Positions 34,273 through 42,682 of a stretch of 64,000 nt of DNA are shown here, piece by piece. The DNA lies in assembly GCF_011762195.1 (NCBI RefSeq), contig NZ_JAASQK010000007.1, positions 124,001 to 188,000 on the forward strand, in the 5' to 3' direction. The notes under the pieces were generated by a model. The model did not search any database, was not told the origin of the DNA, and saw only the letters and a list, made by a program, of their open reading frames with translations. The stretch's first letter is position 1, and each line of letters opens with the position of its first letter. A program made the position numbers and the translations under genes. The DNA is from Sphingomonas oligoaromativorans (GTDB lineage: Bacteria; Pseudomonadota; Alphaproteobacteria; Sphingomonadales; Sphingomonadaceae).

Positions 34273-36408
34273 GTGCTCAGACAGTATGAACTTGTGGAAC
34301 GGGTCCGTCGCTACGACCCGGAGGCCGACGAGGCGCTGATTAACCGCGCCTATGTGTTTTCGATGCAGGCGCACGGCTCGCAGAAGCGGGCGTCGGGCGA
34401 TCCCTATTTCAGCCACCCGATCGAGGTGGCCGGCATCCTCACCGATCTCCGCCTCGACGACGAGACGATCGTCACCGCGATCCTGCACGACACGATCGAG
34501 GACACCGTCGCCACCTATGAGGAGATCGAGCGGCTGTTCGGCCCGAACGTCGCGCGGATGGTGGACGGCGTCACCAAGCTCTCCAAGATCGAGGCGCAGT
34601 CCGAAAGCGAGCGCGCCGCCGAGAATCTGCGCAAGTTCCTGCTGGCGATGTCCGACGACATCCGCGTGCTGCTGGTGAAGCTGGCCGACCGGCTCCACAA
34701 CATGCGCACGCTCCATCACATCCCCAACGAAGCGAAGCGCCGTCGCATCGCCAAGGAGACGATGGACATCTACGCGCCGCTCGCCGAGCGCGTGGGCATG
34801 TACGAGTTCATGAAGGAAATGCAGACGCTCGCCTTCCAGATCCTCGAACCCGAAGCCTATGAGTCGATCACCAAGCGCCTCGCCCAGCTTCAGGAGGGCG
34901 GCGGGGACCGGATCGCGCGGATCGCCTCCGGCCTCACGCTGCTGCTCGGCCGCCACGGCATCCAGGCCGAGGTGACGGGCCGCGAGAAGCATCCTTACTC
35001 GATCTGGCGCAAGATGACCGAGCGCCACATCAGCTTCGAGCAGCTTTCCGACGTCATGGCCTTCCGCTGCGTGGTGGCGGATACGGAGCAATGCTACCGC
35101 ACGCTCGGCCTGATCCACGAACGCTGGCCGATGGTGCCGGGGCGCTTCAAGGATTATGTCTCGACGCCCAAGCGCAACGGCTATCGATCGCTGCACACCT
35201 CGGTGATCCACAACGAGAAGGTGCGGATCGAGATCCAGATCCGATCCGAGGCGATGCACGCGCAGGCCGAATATGGCTATGCCGCGCACTGGGCCTACAA
35301 GCAGGGCACCGCAGCCGACATCGGCGGCACCAAGGTGAGCTGGATTCGCGACCTCGTCGAAATCCTCGACCATGCCGAGAGCCCGGAAGAGCTGCTCGAG
35401 CATACCCGCATGGCGATGTATCAGGATCGCATCTTCGCCTTCACGCCCAATGGCGAGCTGATCCAGCTTCCCAAGGGCTCGACCCCGATCGACTTCGCCT
35501 ATGCGGTCCACACCGATCTCGGCAACCAGGCGGTGGGCGCCAAGGTCAACGGCCGCCTGGTGCCGCTGCGCACCGCGATCCAGAATGGCGATCAGGTGCA
35601 GATCCTGAAGTCCGCCGCGCAGCAGCCGCAGCCCGAATGGCTGAACTTCGTGGTGACGGGCAAGGCGCGGGCGTCGCTGCGCCGCTTCGTCCGCCACAAG
35701 GAGCGCGAGGAGATGATCGCGCTCGGCCGGAAATTCTACGACGAGATCGTCTCGCGGCTTCCCGCCCCGCTGGGGCCGGACGCACTGGGGCAGGCGCTCA
35801 AGCGGCTCCATCTCGGCGACGAGGGCGCGCTCATGGAAGCGATCGCGCGCCGCACCATCGACGATGCCGCCGTGACCGAGGCGCTGATGCCGGGCGCCGC
35901 CGGGATCGCGCGCCCCGCGACCCGCCCGCTGCCGCAGCGCGACGCCGTGTCGATCCGCGGCCTCACCCCCGGCGTCGCCTTCCGGCTGGCGGACTGCTGC
36001 CATCCCGTGCCGGGGGACCGCATCGTCGGCCTGCGCCGCCCCGATGCGCCGGTCGAGGTCCACACCATCGACTGCGCCTCGCTGGCGAGCGGATCGGCGG
36101 ATGCGGACTGGGTGGACCTTGCCTGGGGCGACAAGTCGGACGGCGGCACCGCGCGGCTGTCGATCATCCTGCGCAACGAGCCCGGCGCGCTGGGCGCGAT
36201 GGCGAGCATCCTCGGCGCGCACGCGGCCAACATCCTCAACCTCACGCTCGTCCACCGCGACGGCAGCTTCCACACCTTCCTGGTGGACCTGGAGGTGCAT
36301 GACCTCGCGCACCTGATGCGCATCCTCGCGGCGCTGCGCGCGGCGGATGCGATCTCGCAGGCCGAGCGCGTGCGGCTCGGCGACGAGGAGCGCTGGGAGG
36401 CGGCCTGA
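34273..36408 (+). CDS. rsh: Bifunctional (p)ppGpp synthetase/hydrolase (RelA/SpoT, Rsh)
   Basis: The 711-residue Rsh enzyme makes and degrades (p)ppGpp, the stringent-response alarmone. The hydrolase half is intact: FSHPIEVAGIL and the HD pair H72-D73 in LHDTIEDT. The synthetase domain (about 235-345) has REKHPYSIWRKM, the RFKDYVSTPKRNGYRSLHT loop and the E-x-Q motif in VRIEIQIRSEAMH. TGS (about 385-445, FAFTPNGELIQLPKGSTP) and a C-terminal ACT domain (about 635-705) follow. The GTG start gives LRQYELVERVRRYDPEADEA, the usual alphaproteobacterial N-terminus, but no ribosome binding site precedes it. It is divergent from HxlR and convergent with DUF952. Confidence 0.96.
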   Translation: MLRQYELVERVRRYDPEADEALINRAYVFSMQAHGSQKRASGDPYFSHPIEVAGILTDLRLDDETIVTAILHDTIEDTVATYEEIERLFGPNVARMVDGVTKLSKIEAQSESERAAENLRKFLLAMSDDIRVLLVKLADRLHNMRTLHHIPNEAKRRRIAKETMDIYAPLAERVGMYEFMKEMQTLAFQILEPEAYESITKRLAQLQEGGGDRIARIASGLTLLLGRHGIQAEVTGREKHPYSIWRKMTERHISFEQLSDVMAFRCVVADTEQCYRTLGLIHERWPMVPGRFKDYVSTPKRNGYRSLHTSVIHNEKVRIEIQIRSEAMHAQAEYGYAAHWAYKQGTAADIGGTKVSWIRDLVEILDHAESPEELLEHTRMAMYQDRIFAFTPNGELIQLPKGSTPIDFAYAVHTDLGNQAVGAKVNGRLVPLRTAIQNGDQVQILKSAAQQPQPEWLNFVVTGKARASLRRFVRHKEREEMIALGRKFYDEIVSRLPAPLGPDALGQALKRLHLGDEGALMEAIARRTIDDAAVTEALMPGAAGIARPATRPLPQRDAVSIRGLTPGVAFRLADCCHPVPGDRIVGLRRPDAPVEVHTIDCASLASGSADADWVDLAWGDKSDGGTARLSIILRNEPGALGAMASILGAHAANILNLTLVHRDGSFHTFLVDLEVHDLAHLMRILAALRAADAISQAERVRLGDEERWEAA

Positions 36409-36426
36409 ACGCCGCCTCCCGCCCGA

Positions 36427-36735
36427 TCAATCCTCGGGGATGGCGCGGGCGTCGGTGACGGCGTCGAGCGGGATCGCGCCATAGACGTGCGGGAAGAGCT
36501 GCCCGCCCCGCGACGGCTCCCACTTCACGCTGTCGCCCAGCGCGTCGAGATCGACCTCGGCCAGCACCAGATCGGAGAGGCCGGCGAAATGCTTGGCCGC
36601 CGTCTCGGCCACCTGATCGGCGGAGGAGAGGTGGATATAGCCGTCCTCAATGTCGATCGGCGCGCCGGTGAACACGCCACGATCCTGCCAGCCTGCCCAC
36701 TGGCCCGCCGTCAGAATCTTGTAAGCCTTACTCAT
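36427..36735 (-). CDS. DUF952 domain-containing protein
   Basis: The 102-residue protein is a single DUF952 domain: YKILTAGQWAGWQDRGVFTG, DIEDGYIHLSSADQVAETAA, LVLAEVDLDALGDSVKWEPS and LFPHVYGAIPLDAV. The conserved IHLS and FPHxYG segments are family signatures. The fold resembles ADP-ribosyltransferase-like enzymes, but no activity is known. MSKAYKIL at 36735 is preferred over an upstream in-frame start at 36783. It is convergent with rsh (18 bases) and lies upstream of the edd terminator in the opposite sense. Confidence 0.88.
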   Translation of the reverse strand: MSKAYKILTAGQWAGWQDRGVFTGAPIDIEDGYIHLSSADQVAETAAKHFAGLSDLVLAEVDLDALGDSVKWEPSRGGQLFPHVYGAIPLDAVTDARAIPED

Positions 36736-36851
36736 GCGCGTGTCCTGTCCGGGATTGGTCTTGTTCAACGCCCCATGCCGCACGGGCGGGCGTTCGTCGA
36801 GCGTCCGGGCGCTGCCCGTCCCGCAGATTAGCCCAATTTCACAGCGCCAGC

Positions 36852-36885
36852 AAAAAGGGCCACCGGAGACGGTCTCCGATGGCCC
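36852..36885 (-). terminator. Intrinsic terminator after edd
   Basis: On the minus strand, GGGCCA and TGGCCC (36885-36880 with 36862-36857) close an inner stem, CGGAGAC/GTCTCCG, and are followed by five T (36856-36852). It lies 27 bases after the edd stop and ends the zwf-pgl-edd operon. Confidence 0.8.
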
Positions 36886-36912
36886 CGATGGCGTCTATGG
36901 AAGGAAATCCGC

Positions 36913-38739
36913 TCAGACGATGGCGTCCATCGCCGCCAGCATCGCCGAGCCGCCCTTCTCCGCTTCGTCCGCGCCGTGGCGCATGAAGGCGAAGAGTTCG
37001 CGGCCGGTGCCGAGCGGCGGGGGCGGCGGGGACGCGGGATCGCGGCCCTCCCACTCGTCCTGATCGACCAGCACTTCGAGCGAACCCTCCTCGGCCGACA
37101 GGCGGATCATGTCGCCGTCGCGGACGCGCGCGAGCGGCCCGCCGCCCAGCGCTTCCGGGGAGACATGGATCGCCGCAGGCACCTTGCCCGACGCGCCCGA
37201 CATGCGCCCGTCGGTGACGAGCGCGACACGGAAGCCCTTGTCCTGCAACACGCCGAGCGGCGGAGTCAGCTTGTGGAGTTCCGGCATTCCCGTGGCGCGC
37301 GGCCCCTGGAAGCGGACCACCACCACCACGTCACGCTCCAGTTCGCCCGCCTTGAACGCGGCCAGCACCTCGTTCTGATCCGAGAAGACGCGCGCGGGCG
37401 CCTCGATCGTCCAGCGTGCGGGATCGACGGCGCTGTTCTTGAAGATAGCGCGGCCGATATTGCCCTTCACCAGCCGCATCCCGCCATCCGGCTGGAACGG
37501 GTGACTGGCCGGGCGGAGCATGTTCTCGTCGAGCGGCTTTTCCGGCGCCGGCTCCCACACGAGCACATCGTCCTTGAAGCGCGGCGCGGTGGTATAGGCG
37601 GAGAAGCCCTCCTTCGCGACCGTCAGGATGTCTCCGTGGAGCAGGCCATGCTCCAGCAGTGACGAGATGACGTAGGCAAGGCCGCCCGCCGCCTCGAAAT
37701 GGTTCACGTCGCCCGCGCCGTTGGGATAGACGCGCGCCACCAGCGGGATCACGGAGGAGAGGCGATCGAAATCCTCCCAGTCGATGATGATGCCCGCCGC
37801 CCGCGCGATGGCGGGGAGGTGGATGGCATGGTTGGTCGAGCCGCCGGTCGCCAGCAGGCCGATGGCCGCGTTGACGATCGCCTTCTCGTCGACGACCTTG
37901 CCGAGCGGACGATAATCCTCGCCGCCCCAGCCGATCTCGGCGAGGCGGTGGACGGCCGCGCGGGTCAACTCCTGACGCAGCTTCGTGCCCGGATTGACGA
38001 AGGCCGAGTTCGGGACATGCAGCCCCATCATCTCCATCATCATCTGGTTGGAGTTGGCGGTGCCGTAGAAGGTGCAGGTGCCCGCGCCATGATAAGAGGC
38101 GGCCTCCGCCTCCAGCAGCTCCTCACGGCCGCATTTGCCTTCCGCGTAGAGCTGGCGGACGCGCACCTTCTCCTTGTTGGCCAGGCCCGAGGGCATCGGG
38201 CCGGCCGGGATCAGGATTGCAGGCAGATGGCCGAAGCGCAGCGCGCCGATCAGCAGGCCCGGCACGATCTTGTCGCAGATGCCGAGCATCGCGGTGCCCT
38301 CGAACATGCCGTGCGACAGGCCGACCGCCGCCGACAGCGCGATCACGTCGCGGCTGAACAGCGACAGGTCCATGCCCGCCAGCCCCTGCGTCACGCCGTC
38401 GCACATCGCCGGCACGCCGCCCGCGACCTGCGCCGTCGCGCCCACCTCGCGCGCCCAGAGCTTCATCTGCTCGGGGTAGCGATAATAAGGCTGATGCGCC
38501 GACAGCATGTCGTTGTAGGCGGTGACGATGCCGATGTTCATGGCACCGCCCGCGCGGATGCTCGCCTTGTCCTCGCCCGCCGCCGCGAAGCCGTGGGCAA
38601 GGTTGCCGCAGCCCATGCGCGAGCGGTCGACACCCTGCTCGCGCTGGGCCTCGATCAGATCGAGATAGCGCTTCCGCGTCGGGGCCGAACGCTCGATGAT
38701 GCGGGCGGTGACGGCCGCGACGGCGGGATGGAGGCTCAT
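36913..38739 (-). CDS. edd: Phosphogluconate dehydratase
   Basis: Edd dehydrates 6-phosphogluconate to KDPG, the defining step of the Entner-Doudoroff route. The 608-residue protein is of the IlvD/Edd family, with Fe-S ligand cysteines expected in [21 protein letters not shown] and the [20 protein letters not shown] segment. [21 protein letters not shown] is the C-terminal signature. The ATG overlaps the pgl stop by ATGA. It is the last gene of zwf-pgl-edd and ends at a terminator, so neither the aldolase gene eda nor glk is part of this operon. Confidence 0.97.
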   Translation of the reverse strand: MSLHPAVAAVTARIIERSAPTRKRYLDLIEAQREQGVDRSRMGCGNLAHGFAAAGEDKASIRAGGAMNIGIVTAYNDMLSAHQPYYRYPEQMKLWAREVGATAQVAGGVPAMCDGVTQGLAGMDLSLFSRDVIALSAAVGLSHGMFEGTAMLGICDKIVPGLLIGALRFGHLPAILIPAGPMPSGLANKEKVRVRQLYAEGKCGREELLEAEAASYHGAGTCTFYGTANSNQMMMEMMGLHVPNSAFVNPGTKLRQELTRAAVHRLAEIGWGGEDYRPLGKVVDEKAIVNAAIGLLATGGSTNHAIHLPAIARAAGIIIDWEDFDRLSSVIPLVARVYPNGAGDVNHFEAAGGLAYVISSLLEHGLLHGDILTVAKEGFSAYTTAPRFKDDVLVWEPAPEKPLDENMLRPASHPFQPDGGMRLVKGNIGRAIFKNSAVDPARWTIEAPARVFSDQNEVLAAFKAGELERDVVVVVRFQGPRATGMPELHKLTPPLGVLQDKGFRVALVTDGRMSGASGKVPAAIHVSPEALGGGPLARVRDGDMIRLSAEEGSLEVLVDQDEWEGRDPASPPPPPLGTGRELFAFMRHGADEAEKGGSAMLAAMDAIV

Positions 38740-39434
38740 GCCTGGCTCCAGTGGATGTCGATCGCCTGCTCGGCATCGGCCAGCACGCGGCCGATCGGAT
38801 AGGCCGACTTCGCACCCTGCTCGATCGCTTCCTCCAGCACCGCGCGCTTCTTGTCGCCCGCGATGGTGAGCAGGATCGTGCGCGCCGACAGGATCGCCGA
38901 ACGGGTGAGCGTCACGCGTGCCACCGGCGCCTCCGGCGGCAGCGGATCGGGCATGGTGCCGATCGCGCGGCGCGGGCTCGACAGCGCCTCGTCATAATCG
39001 GGGCCGGGGAAGATCGAAGCGGTGTGCCCGTCCGTCCCCATGCCGAGCCACACCAGATCCGGCGGCCACTTGAGATCCTTGAGGCGCGCTTCCGCCGCGT
39101 CGCCGGCCTGGCGATAGCCGAGGTTCGCGCTCACCGTCGGCACGACGCGTGCGCCGAGCGGCATGAAATGCTTCGCCAGCAGCGCGACGTTGGAGAGCGG
39201 GTCGTCCACCGGCACGAGGCGGTCGTCGCCCGGCACGATGGTGACGCGCTTCCAGTTGATCTTCGCATCCTTCAGCCGATCGAAGATCGGGATCGGCGAC
39301 TTGCCGCCCGGCAGCGCCAGCAGGCAGTCGTTGCGGGCGTCGAGCGCGCTTTCGATGATGAAGCCGACATCGCCCGCGACGGCATCGGCCATCTCGTCGG
39401 ACGTGTCATATTCCCACCACTCGGCTTCAATCAT
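38736..39434 (-). CDS. pgl: 6-Phosphogluconolactonase
   Basis: Pgl hydrolyses 6-phosphogluconolactone made by Zwf. The 232-residue protein shows LALPGGKSPIPIFDRL, the phosphate loop VTIVPGDDRLVPVDDPLSN, and LVWLGMGTDGHTASIFPG with the catalytic His. MIEAEWWEY at 39434 overlaps the zwf stop by eight bases; an ATG five codons earlier (39449) would also be in frame but overlaps further. Coupling to both zwf and edd supports one operon. Confidence 0.96.
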   Translation of the reverse strand: MIEAEWWEYDTSDEMADAVAGDVGFIIESALDARNDCLLALPGGKSPIPIFDRLKDAKINWKRVTIVPGDDRLVPVDDPLSNVALLAKHFMPLGARVVPTVSANLGYRQAGDAAEARLKDLKWPPDLVWLGMGTDGHTASIFPGPDYDEALSSPRRAIGTMPDPLPPEAPVARVTLTRSAILSARTILLTIAGDKKRAVLEEAIEQGAKSAYPIGRVLADAEQAIDIHWSQA

Positions 39435-40920
39435 GCCAATGCACTCCATCTCTCTCCGTCAGCGCGATCGCCGCCGAAGGCCCCCACGTCCCCGCACCAT
39501 AAGGACGCGGTGTGACATTGGCGGCATCCCAGCCGTCGCGGATCGCGTCGATCCATTCCCATTGCGCCTCCACCTCGTCGCGACGGACGAACAGGGTGGG
39601 ATCGCCTTCGATCAGGTCCAGCAGCAGCCGCTCATAGGCGATGCGGCGGCGGAAGCCGGCGAATGCCGTGGTGAGCGACAGATCGAGCGGCACTTCCCTC
39701 AAACGAATGCCGTCGCGATCGAGGCCCGGCTCCTTCGCCATCACCATCAGGCGGATGCTTTCCTCCGGCTGGAGGCGGATCAGCAGCTTGTTCGATTGCA
39801 GCACCGCGCCGCGACCGGCGAAGATCGAGTGCGGCACCTCGCGGAACTGGATCACGATCTCCGAATGGCGGTTGGGCAGGCGCTTGCCGGTGCGCAGATA
39901 GAAAGGCACGCCGTGCCAGCGCCAATTGTCGACATGCGCCTTCACCGCGACGAAGGTTTCGGTGTTGGAGGGCTTGCCCAGCTCGTCGATATAGCCCGGC
40001 ACCGATTTCCCGCCGACGGCGCCCTCGGTGTACTGGCCGGTGACGGTGTGCGTCGCCACCGTCGCGCGGTCGATGCGGCGGAGCGAGCGGAGCACCTTCA
40101 CCTTCTCGTCGCGGACCGAACGCGGGCCGAAACGAGCCGGCGGCTCCATCGCCACCAGCGCGAGCAACTGGAGCATGTGGTTCTGCACCATGTCGCGGAG
40201 AGCGCCGACGCCGTCATAATAGGAAACGCGGCCTTCGAGCCCGACCGTCTCGCCAACGGTGATCTGGACATGCTCGATATTCTCGGCGTTCCACAGCGGC
40301 TCAAACATGCGGTTGCCGAAGCGCAGAGCCAGCAGGTTCTGGACGGTCTCCTTGCCGAGATAATGGTCGATGCGGAAGGTCTGCGCCTCGGTATAGGCAT
40401 CCGCCACCGCGTCGTTGATGACCGCCGAGGAGGCGAGATCGTGGCCGAGCGGCTTCTCCAGCCCGACGCGCACGTTCGGGCCGTCGAGCCCCGCCAGCTT
40501 CAGGCCCGCGATGGTCGATCCGAACAGCGACGGCGCGGTGGAGAGATAGATCGCGGTGTGCTGGTTGCGATCGGTGCCCATCACATCCTTGAGCGCCGTG
40601 AAGCTCTCGGGCTTCGACGCGTCGAGCGGCACATAATGCAGGCGATCGAGGAAGGAGGGGATCGCCTCGGGCTTGCGCGCCTCGGCCGCGAGGAACTTCT
40701 CCAGCGCCTCGGCCGCCACCTTGCGGAAGCCCTCGTCGTCGAGGTCCGATCGCGCGGTGCCGATGATCTTGACGTCCGCCGCGATCAGCCCCTCGGCATG
40801 GAGCGAGAAGAGCGAGGGCAGCAGCATCCGCTGCGACAGGTCGCCGGTCGCGCCGAACAGCAGCAGCCGGCTGGCGGGCAGGGTGGCGGTGGAGGGCGTC
40901 CGTGCGAAACTATCGGTCAT
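39427..40920 (-). CDS. zwf: Glucose-6-phosphate 1-dehydrogenase
   Basis: Zwf oxidises glucose-6-phosphate to the lactone with NAD(P)+. The 497-residue product has the nucleotide-binding RLLLFGATGDLSQRMLLPSL, the active-site FRIDHYLGKETVQNLLALRF with catalytic His, and VGLEKPLG. MTDSFARTP at 40920 is the natural start; the frame is open to 40974. It heads the zwf-pgl-edd operon. The upstream 108 bases to the M28 gene contain no clear consensus promoter. A GATGDL fingerprint replaces the classical GxxGxxA, as is normal for the family. Confidence 0.97.
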   Translation of the reverse strand: MTDSFARTPSTATLPASRLLLFGATGDLSQRMLLPSLFSLHAEGLIAADVKIIGTARSDLDDEGFRKVAAEALEKFLAAEARKPEAIPSFLDRLHYVPLDASKPESFTALKDVMGTDRNQHTAIYLSTAPSLFGSTIAGLKLAGLDGPNVRVGLEKPLGHDLASSAVINDAVADAYTEAQTFRIDHYLGKETVQNLLALRFGNRMFEPLWNAENIEHVQITVGETVGLEGRVSYYDGVGALRDMVQNHMLQLLALVAMEPPARFGPRSVRDEKVKVLRSLRRIDRATVATHTVTGQYTEGAVGGKSVPGYIDELGKPSNTETFVAVKAHVDNWRWHGVPFYLRTGKRLPNRHSEIVIQFREVPHSIFAGRGAVLQSNKLLIRLQPEESIRLMVMAKEPGLDRDGIRLREVPLDLSLTTAFAGFRRRIAYERLLLDLIEGDPTLFVRRDEVEAQWEWIDAIRDGWDAANVTPRPYGAGTWGPSAAIALTERDGVHWHD

Positions 40921-41028
40921 GCAGGCATCTCTCGATGGCGGGCTCTGGCGAGCCTCCGGGCTTCTTTGGCTCAACGGGGCCGGAAAGGCTAGATGGCAGC
41001 GTTGTCTTTTCCGGTCTCCGTCACTCTC

Positions 41029-42681
41029 CTAGCGGCGTTCCGACGCCGTTTTCCCACGGATGGCGGCAAACTCCGATCCGGTGTTCCACACAGGCCATTC
41101 GCGCGAGTCCGCGAGGCGGCGGCCGATGGTGTAGAACAGGGTGACATCCTGCGCCGCGCCGCGCAGATCCCAGTCCGCGCTCCAGGTGTCGCAGGTCTGG
41201 TGATAGCAGTGCGCAGTGTAATCGCTCACCCACTTGTCCCCAGCCTCCCGGCCGCCCTTCACGAGATCGGCGCCACCGCCGGCCCCCATCAGCAGCAGCG
41301 TCGGCACGCCGCGCTTGGCGAGCGAGAAATGGTCGGCGCGATAGAAGAGTCCGCGCTCGGGCTTGGCGTCGGGCGTGACGGTGCGGCCCTGCTTCGCGGC
41401 GGCTTCGGCGAGATCCTTCTCGAGGCTGTCCTGCCCGGCGCCGATCAGCACCACGTCGCGCGCGGGGCCGGCGGTCTGGAGGATGTCGATGGTCAGCGCG
41501 CCGACCGTCTTCGCCAGCGGATAGACCGGGTTCTGCGCATAATATTCGGAGCCGAGCAGGCCGCGCTCCTCGGCGGTCCACAGGCCGAAGACGATGGTGC
41601 GATCCGGCTGCGGCCCCGCCTTGAACGCCTTCGCGAGCGCCAGCACGCCGGCGACGCCGAGGCCGTCGTCATTGGCGCCGGGGCGGATCGTCCGTCCCTG
41701 CGCGTCGGGCGCGCCGACGCCATAGGCATCCCAGTGCGCGCCATAGAGGATCGATTCGTCGGGGTGGGCCTTGCCGGGAATCTTGGCCAGCACATTGTGG
41801 CTCTCGATCCGGGTCGACTGGACCGGCATGTCGATCGAGAAACGCGCCCCGTCGAGCGGCACCGGGCGGAAGTCCGCCGAACGGGCCTTCACCTTGAGCT
41901 GCGCGAGATCGAGCCCGGCCTTGGCGAAAAGCTTTGTCGCGAAGCCGTGGCTGATCCACGCCTGCAACGCCACCGGCGTCGGCGCGCCGGGCGCGGGCGG
42001 CAGCGCATAGGTGCCGCCCACCGTGTTGCCCGCGACGTTCCAGCCATAGCCGGCCGGGCCGTCCTCGTGGATCAGCAGCGCGCCGATCGCGCCCTGGCGT
42101 GCCGCTTCCTCATATTTGTAGGTCCAGCGGCCATAATAGGTCATCGCCTTGCCGCCGAACTTGCCGGCCGCCGGCTCGCCGGGCTGCGCTTCGAAATCGG
42201 GGTCGTTGACGAGGAAGACCGCGACCTTGCCGTGCAGATCGACGCCCTTGAAGTCGTCCCAGCCGCGTTCCGGGGCGGAGACGCCATAGCCGACGAACAC
42301 CATCGGCGCATTCTCGATGGCGACGCGATCGGTGGCGCGGGTGGTGGCGGGCGCGATGTCGCTGCCCGTCGCGATGGGCAGCGATGCGCCGCCCACCTCG
42401 ACCTTCAGCGTGGAGGGCGTGCCGGCGATGTTGTGGATCATCGGCACCGCCTGCGTCCACTGGCCGCCCGGACCGCCCGGCTGGAGGCCCAGCGCGCGGA
42501 AGCGGCCGACCAGATAGTCGATCGTCTTCTTTTCCCCCTCGGTGCCGGGCGCGCGGCCCTGATAGGCATCCGACGAGATGGTCTTCACCGTGGCCGACAG
42601 CTCGGCCGGGGTGATGGTGGGAGCAGGCGCCGCCGCCCAGAGCAGCGGCGTTGCGAGCAGCAGGGCGGCGGGCGTCTTCAT
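41029..42681 (-). CDS. Secreted M28 family aminopeptidase-like metallopeptidase
   Basis: The 550-residue protein has a signal peptide (MKTPAALLLATPLLWAAA). A protease-associated (PA) domain is inserted around residues 100-240, and the M28 zinc-peptidase core runs from about 295. The expected zinc ligands are H316 and D318 in YGAHWDAYG, D338 in GANDDGLGV, the E371-E372 pair in WTAEERGLL, and the C-terminal CYHQTCDTW His. It should remove N-terminal residues from peptides in the periplasm or medium. The gene starts one base after the stop of the S10 peptidase gene, which suggests a two-gene peptide-utilisation operon. Confidence 0.93.
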   Translation of the reverse strand: MKTPAALLLATPLLWAAAPAPTITPAELSATVKTISSDAYQGRAPGTEGEKKTIDYLVGRFRALGLQPGGPGGQWTQAVPMIHNIAGTPSTLKVEVGGASLPIATGSDIAPATTRATDRVAIENAPMVFVGYGVSAPERGWDDFKGVDLHGKVAVFLVNDPDFEAQPGEPAAGKFGGKAMTYYGRWTYKYEEAARQGAIGALLIHEDGPAGYGWNVAGNTVGGTYALPPAPGAPTPVALQAWISHGFATKLFAKAGLDLAQLKVKARSADFRPVPLDGARFSIDMPVQSTRIESHNVLAKIPGKAHPDESILYGAHWDAYGVGAPDAQGRTIRPGANDDGLGVAGVLALAKAFKAGPQPDRTIVFGLWTAEERGLLGSEYYAQNPVYPLAKTVGALTIDILQTAGPARDVVLIGAGQDSLEKDLAEAAAKQGRTVTPDAKPERGLFYRADHFSLAKRGVPTLLLMGAGGGADLVKGGREAGDKWVSDYTAHCYHQTCDTWSADWDLRGAAQDVTLFYTIGRRLADSREWPVWNTGSEFAAIRGKTASERR

Positions 42682-42682
42682 C

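Noticed and set aside
41033-41052. Plus-strand hairpin CGGCGT/ACGCCG followed by TTTT
   Set aside because: It lies inside the coding end of the minus-strand M28 gene, and no plus-strand gene precedes it; probably a chance GC-rich pairing.
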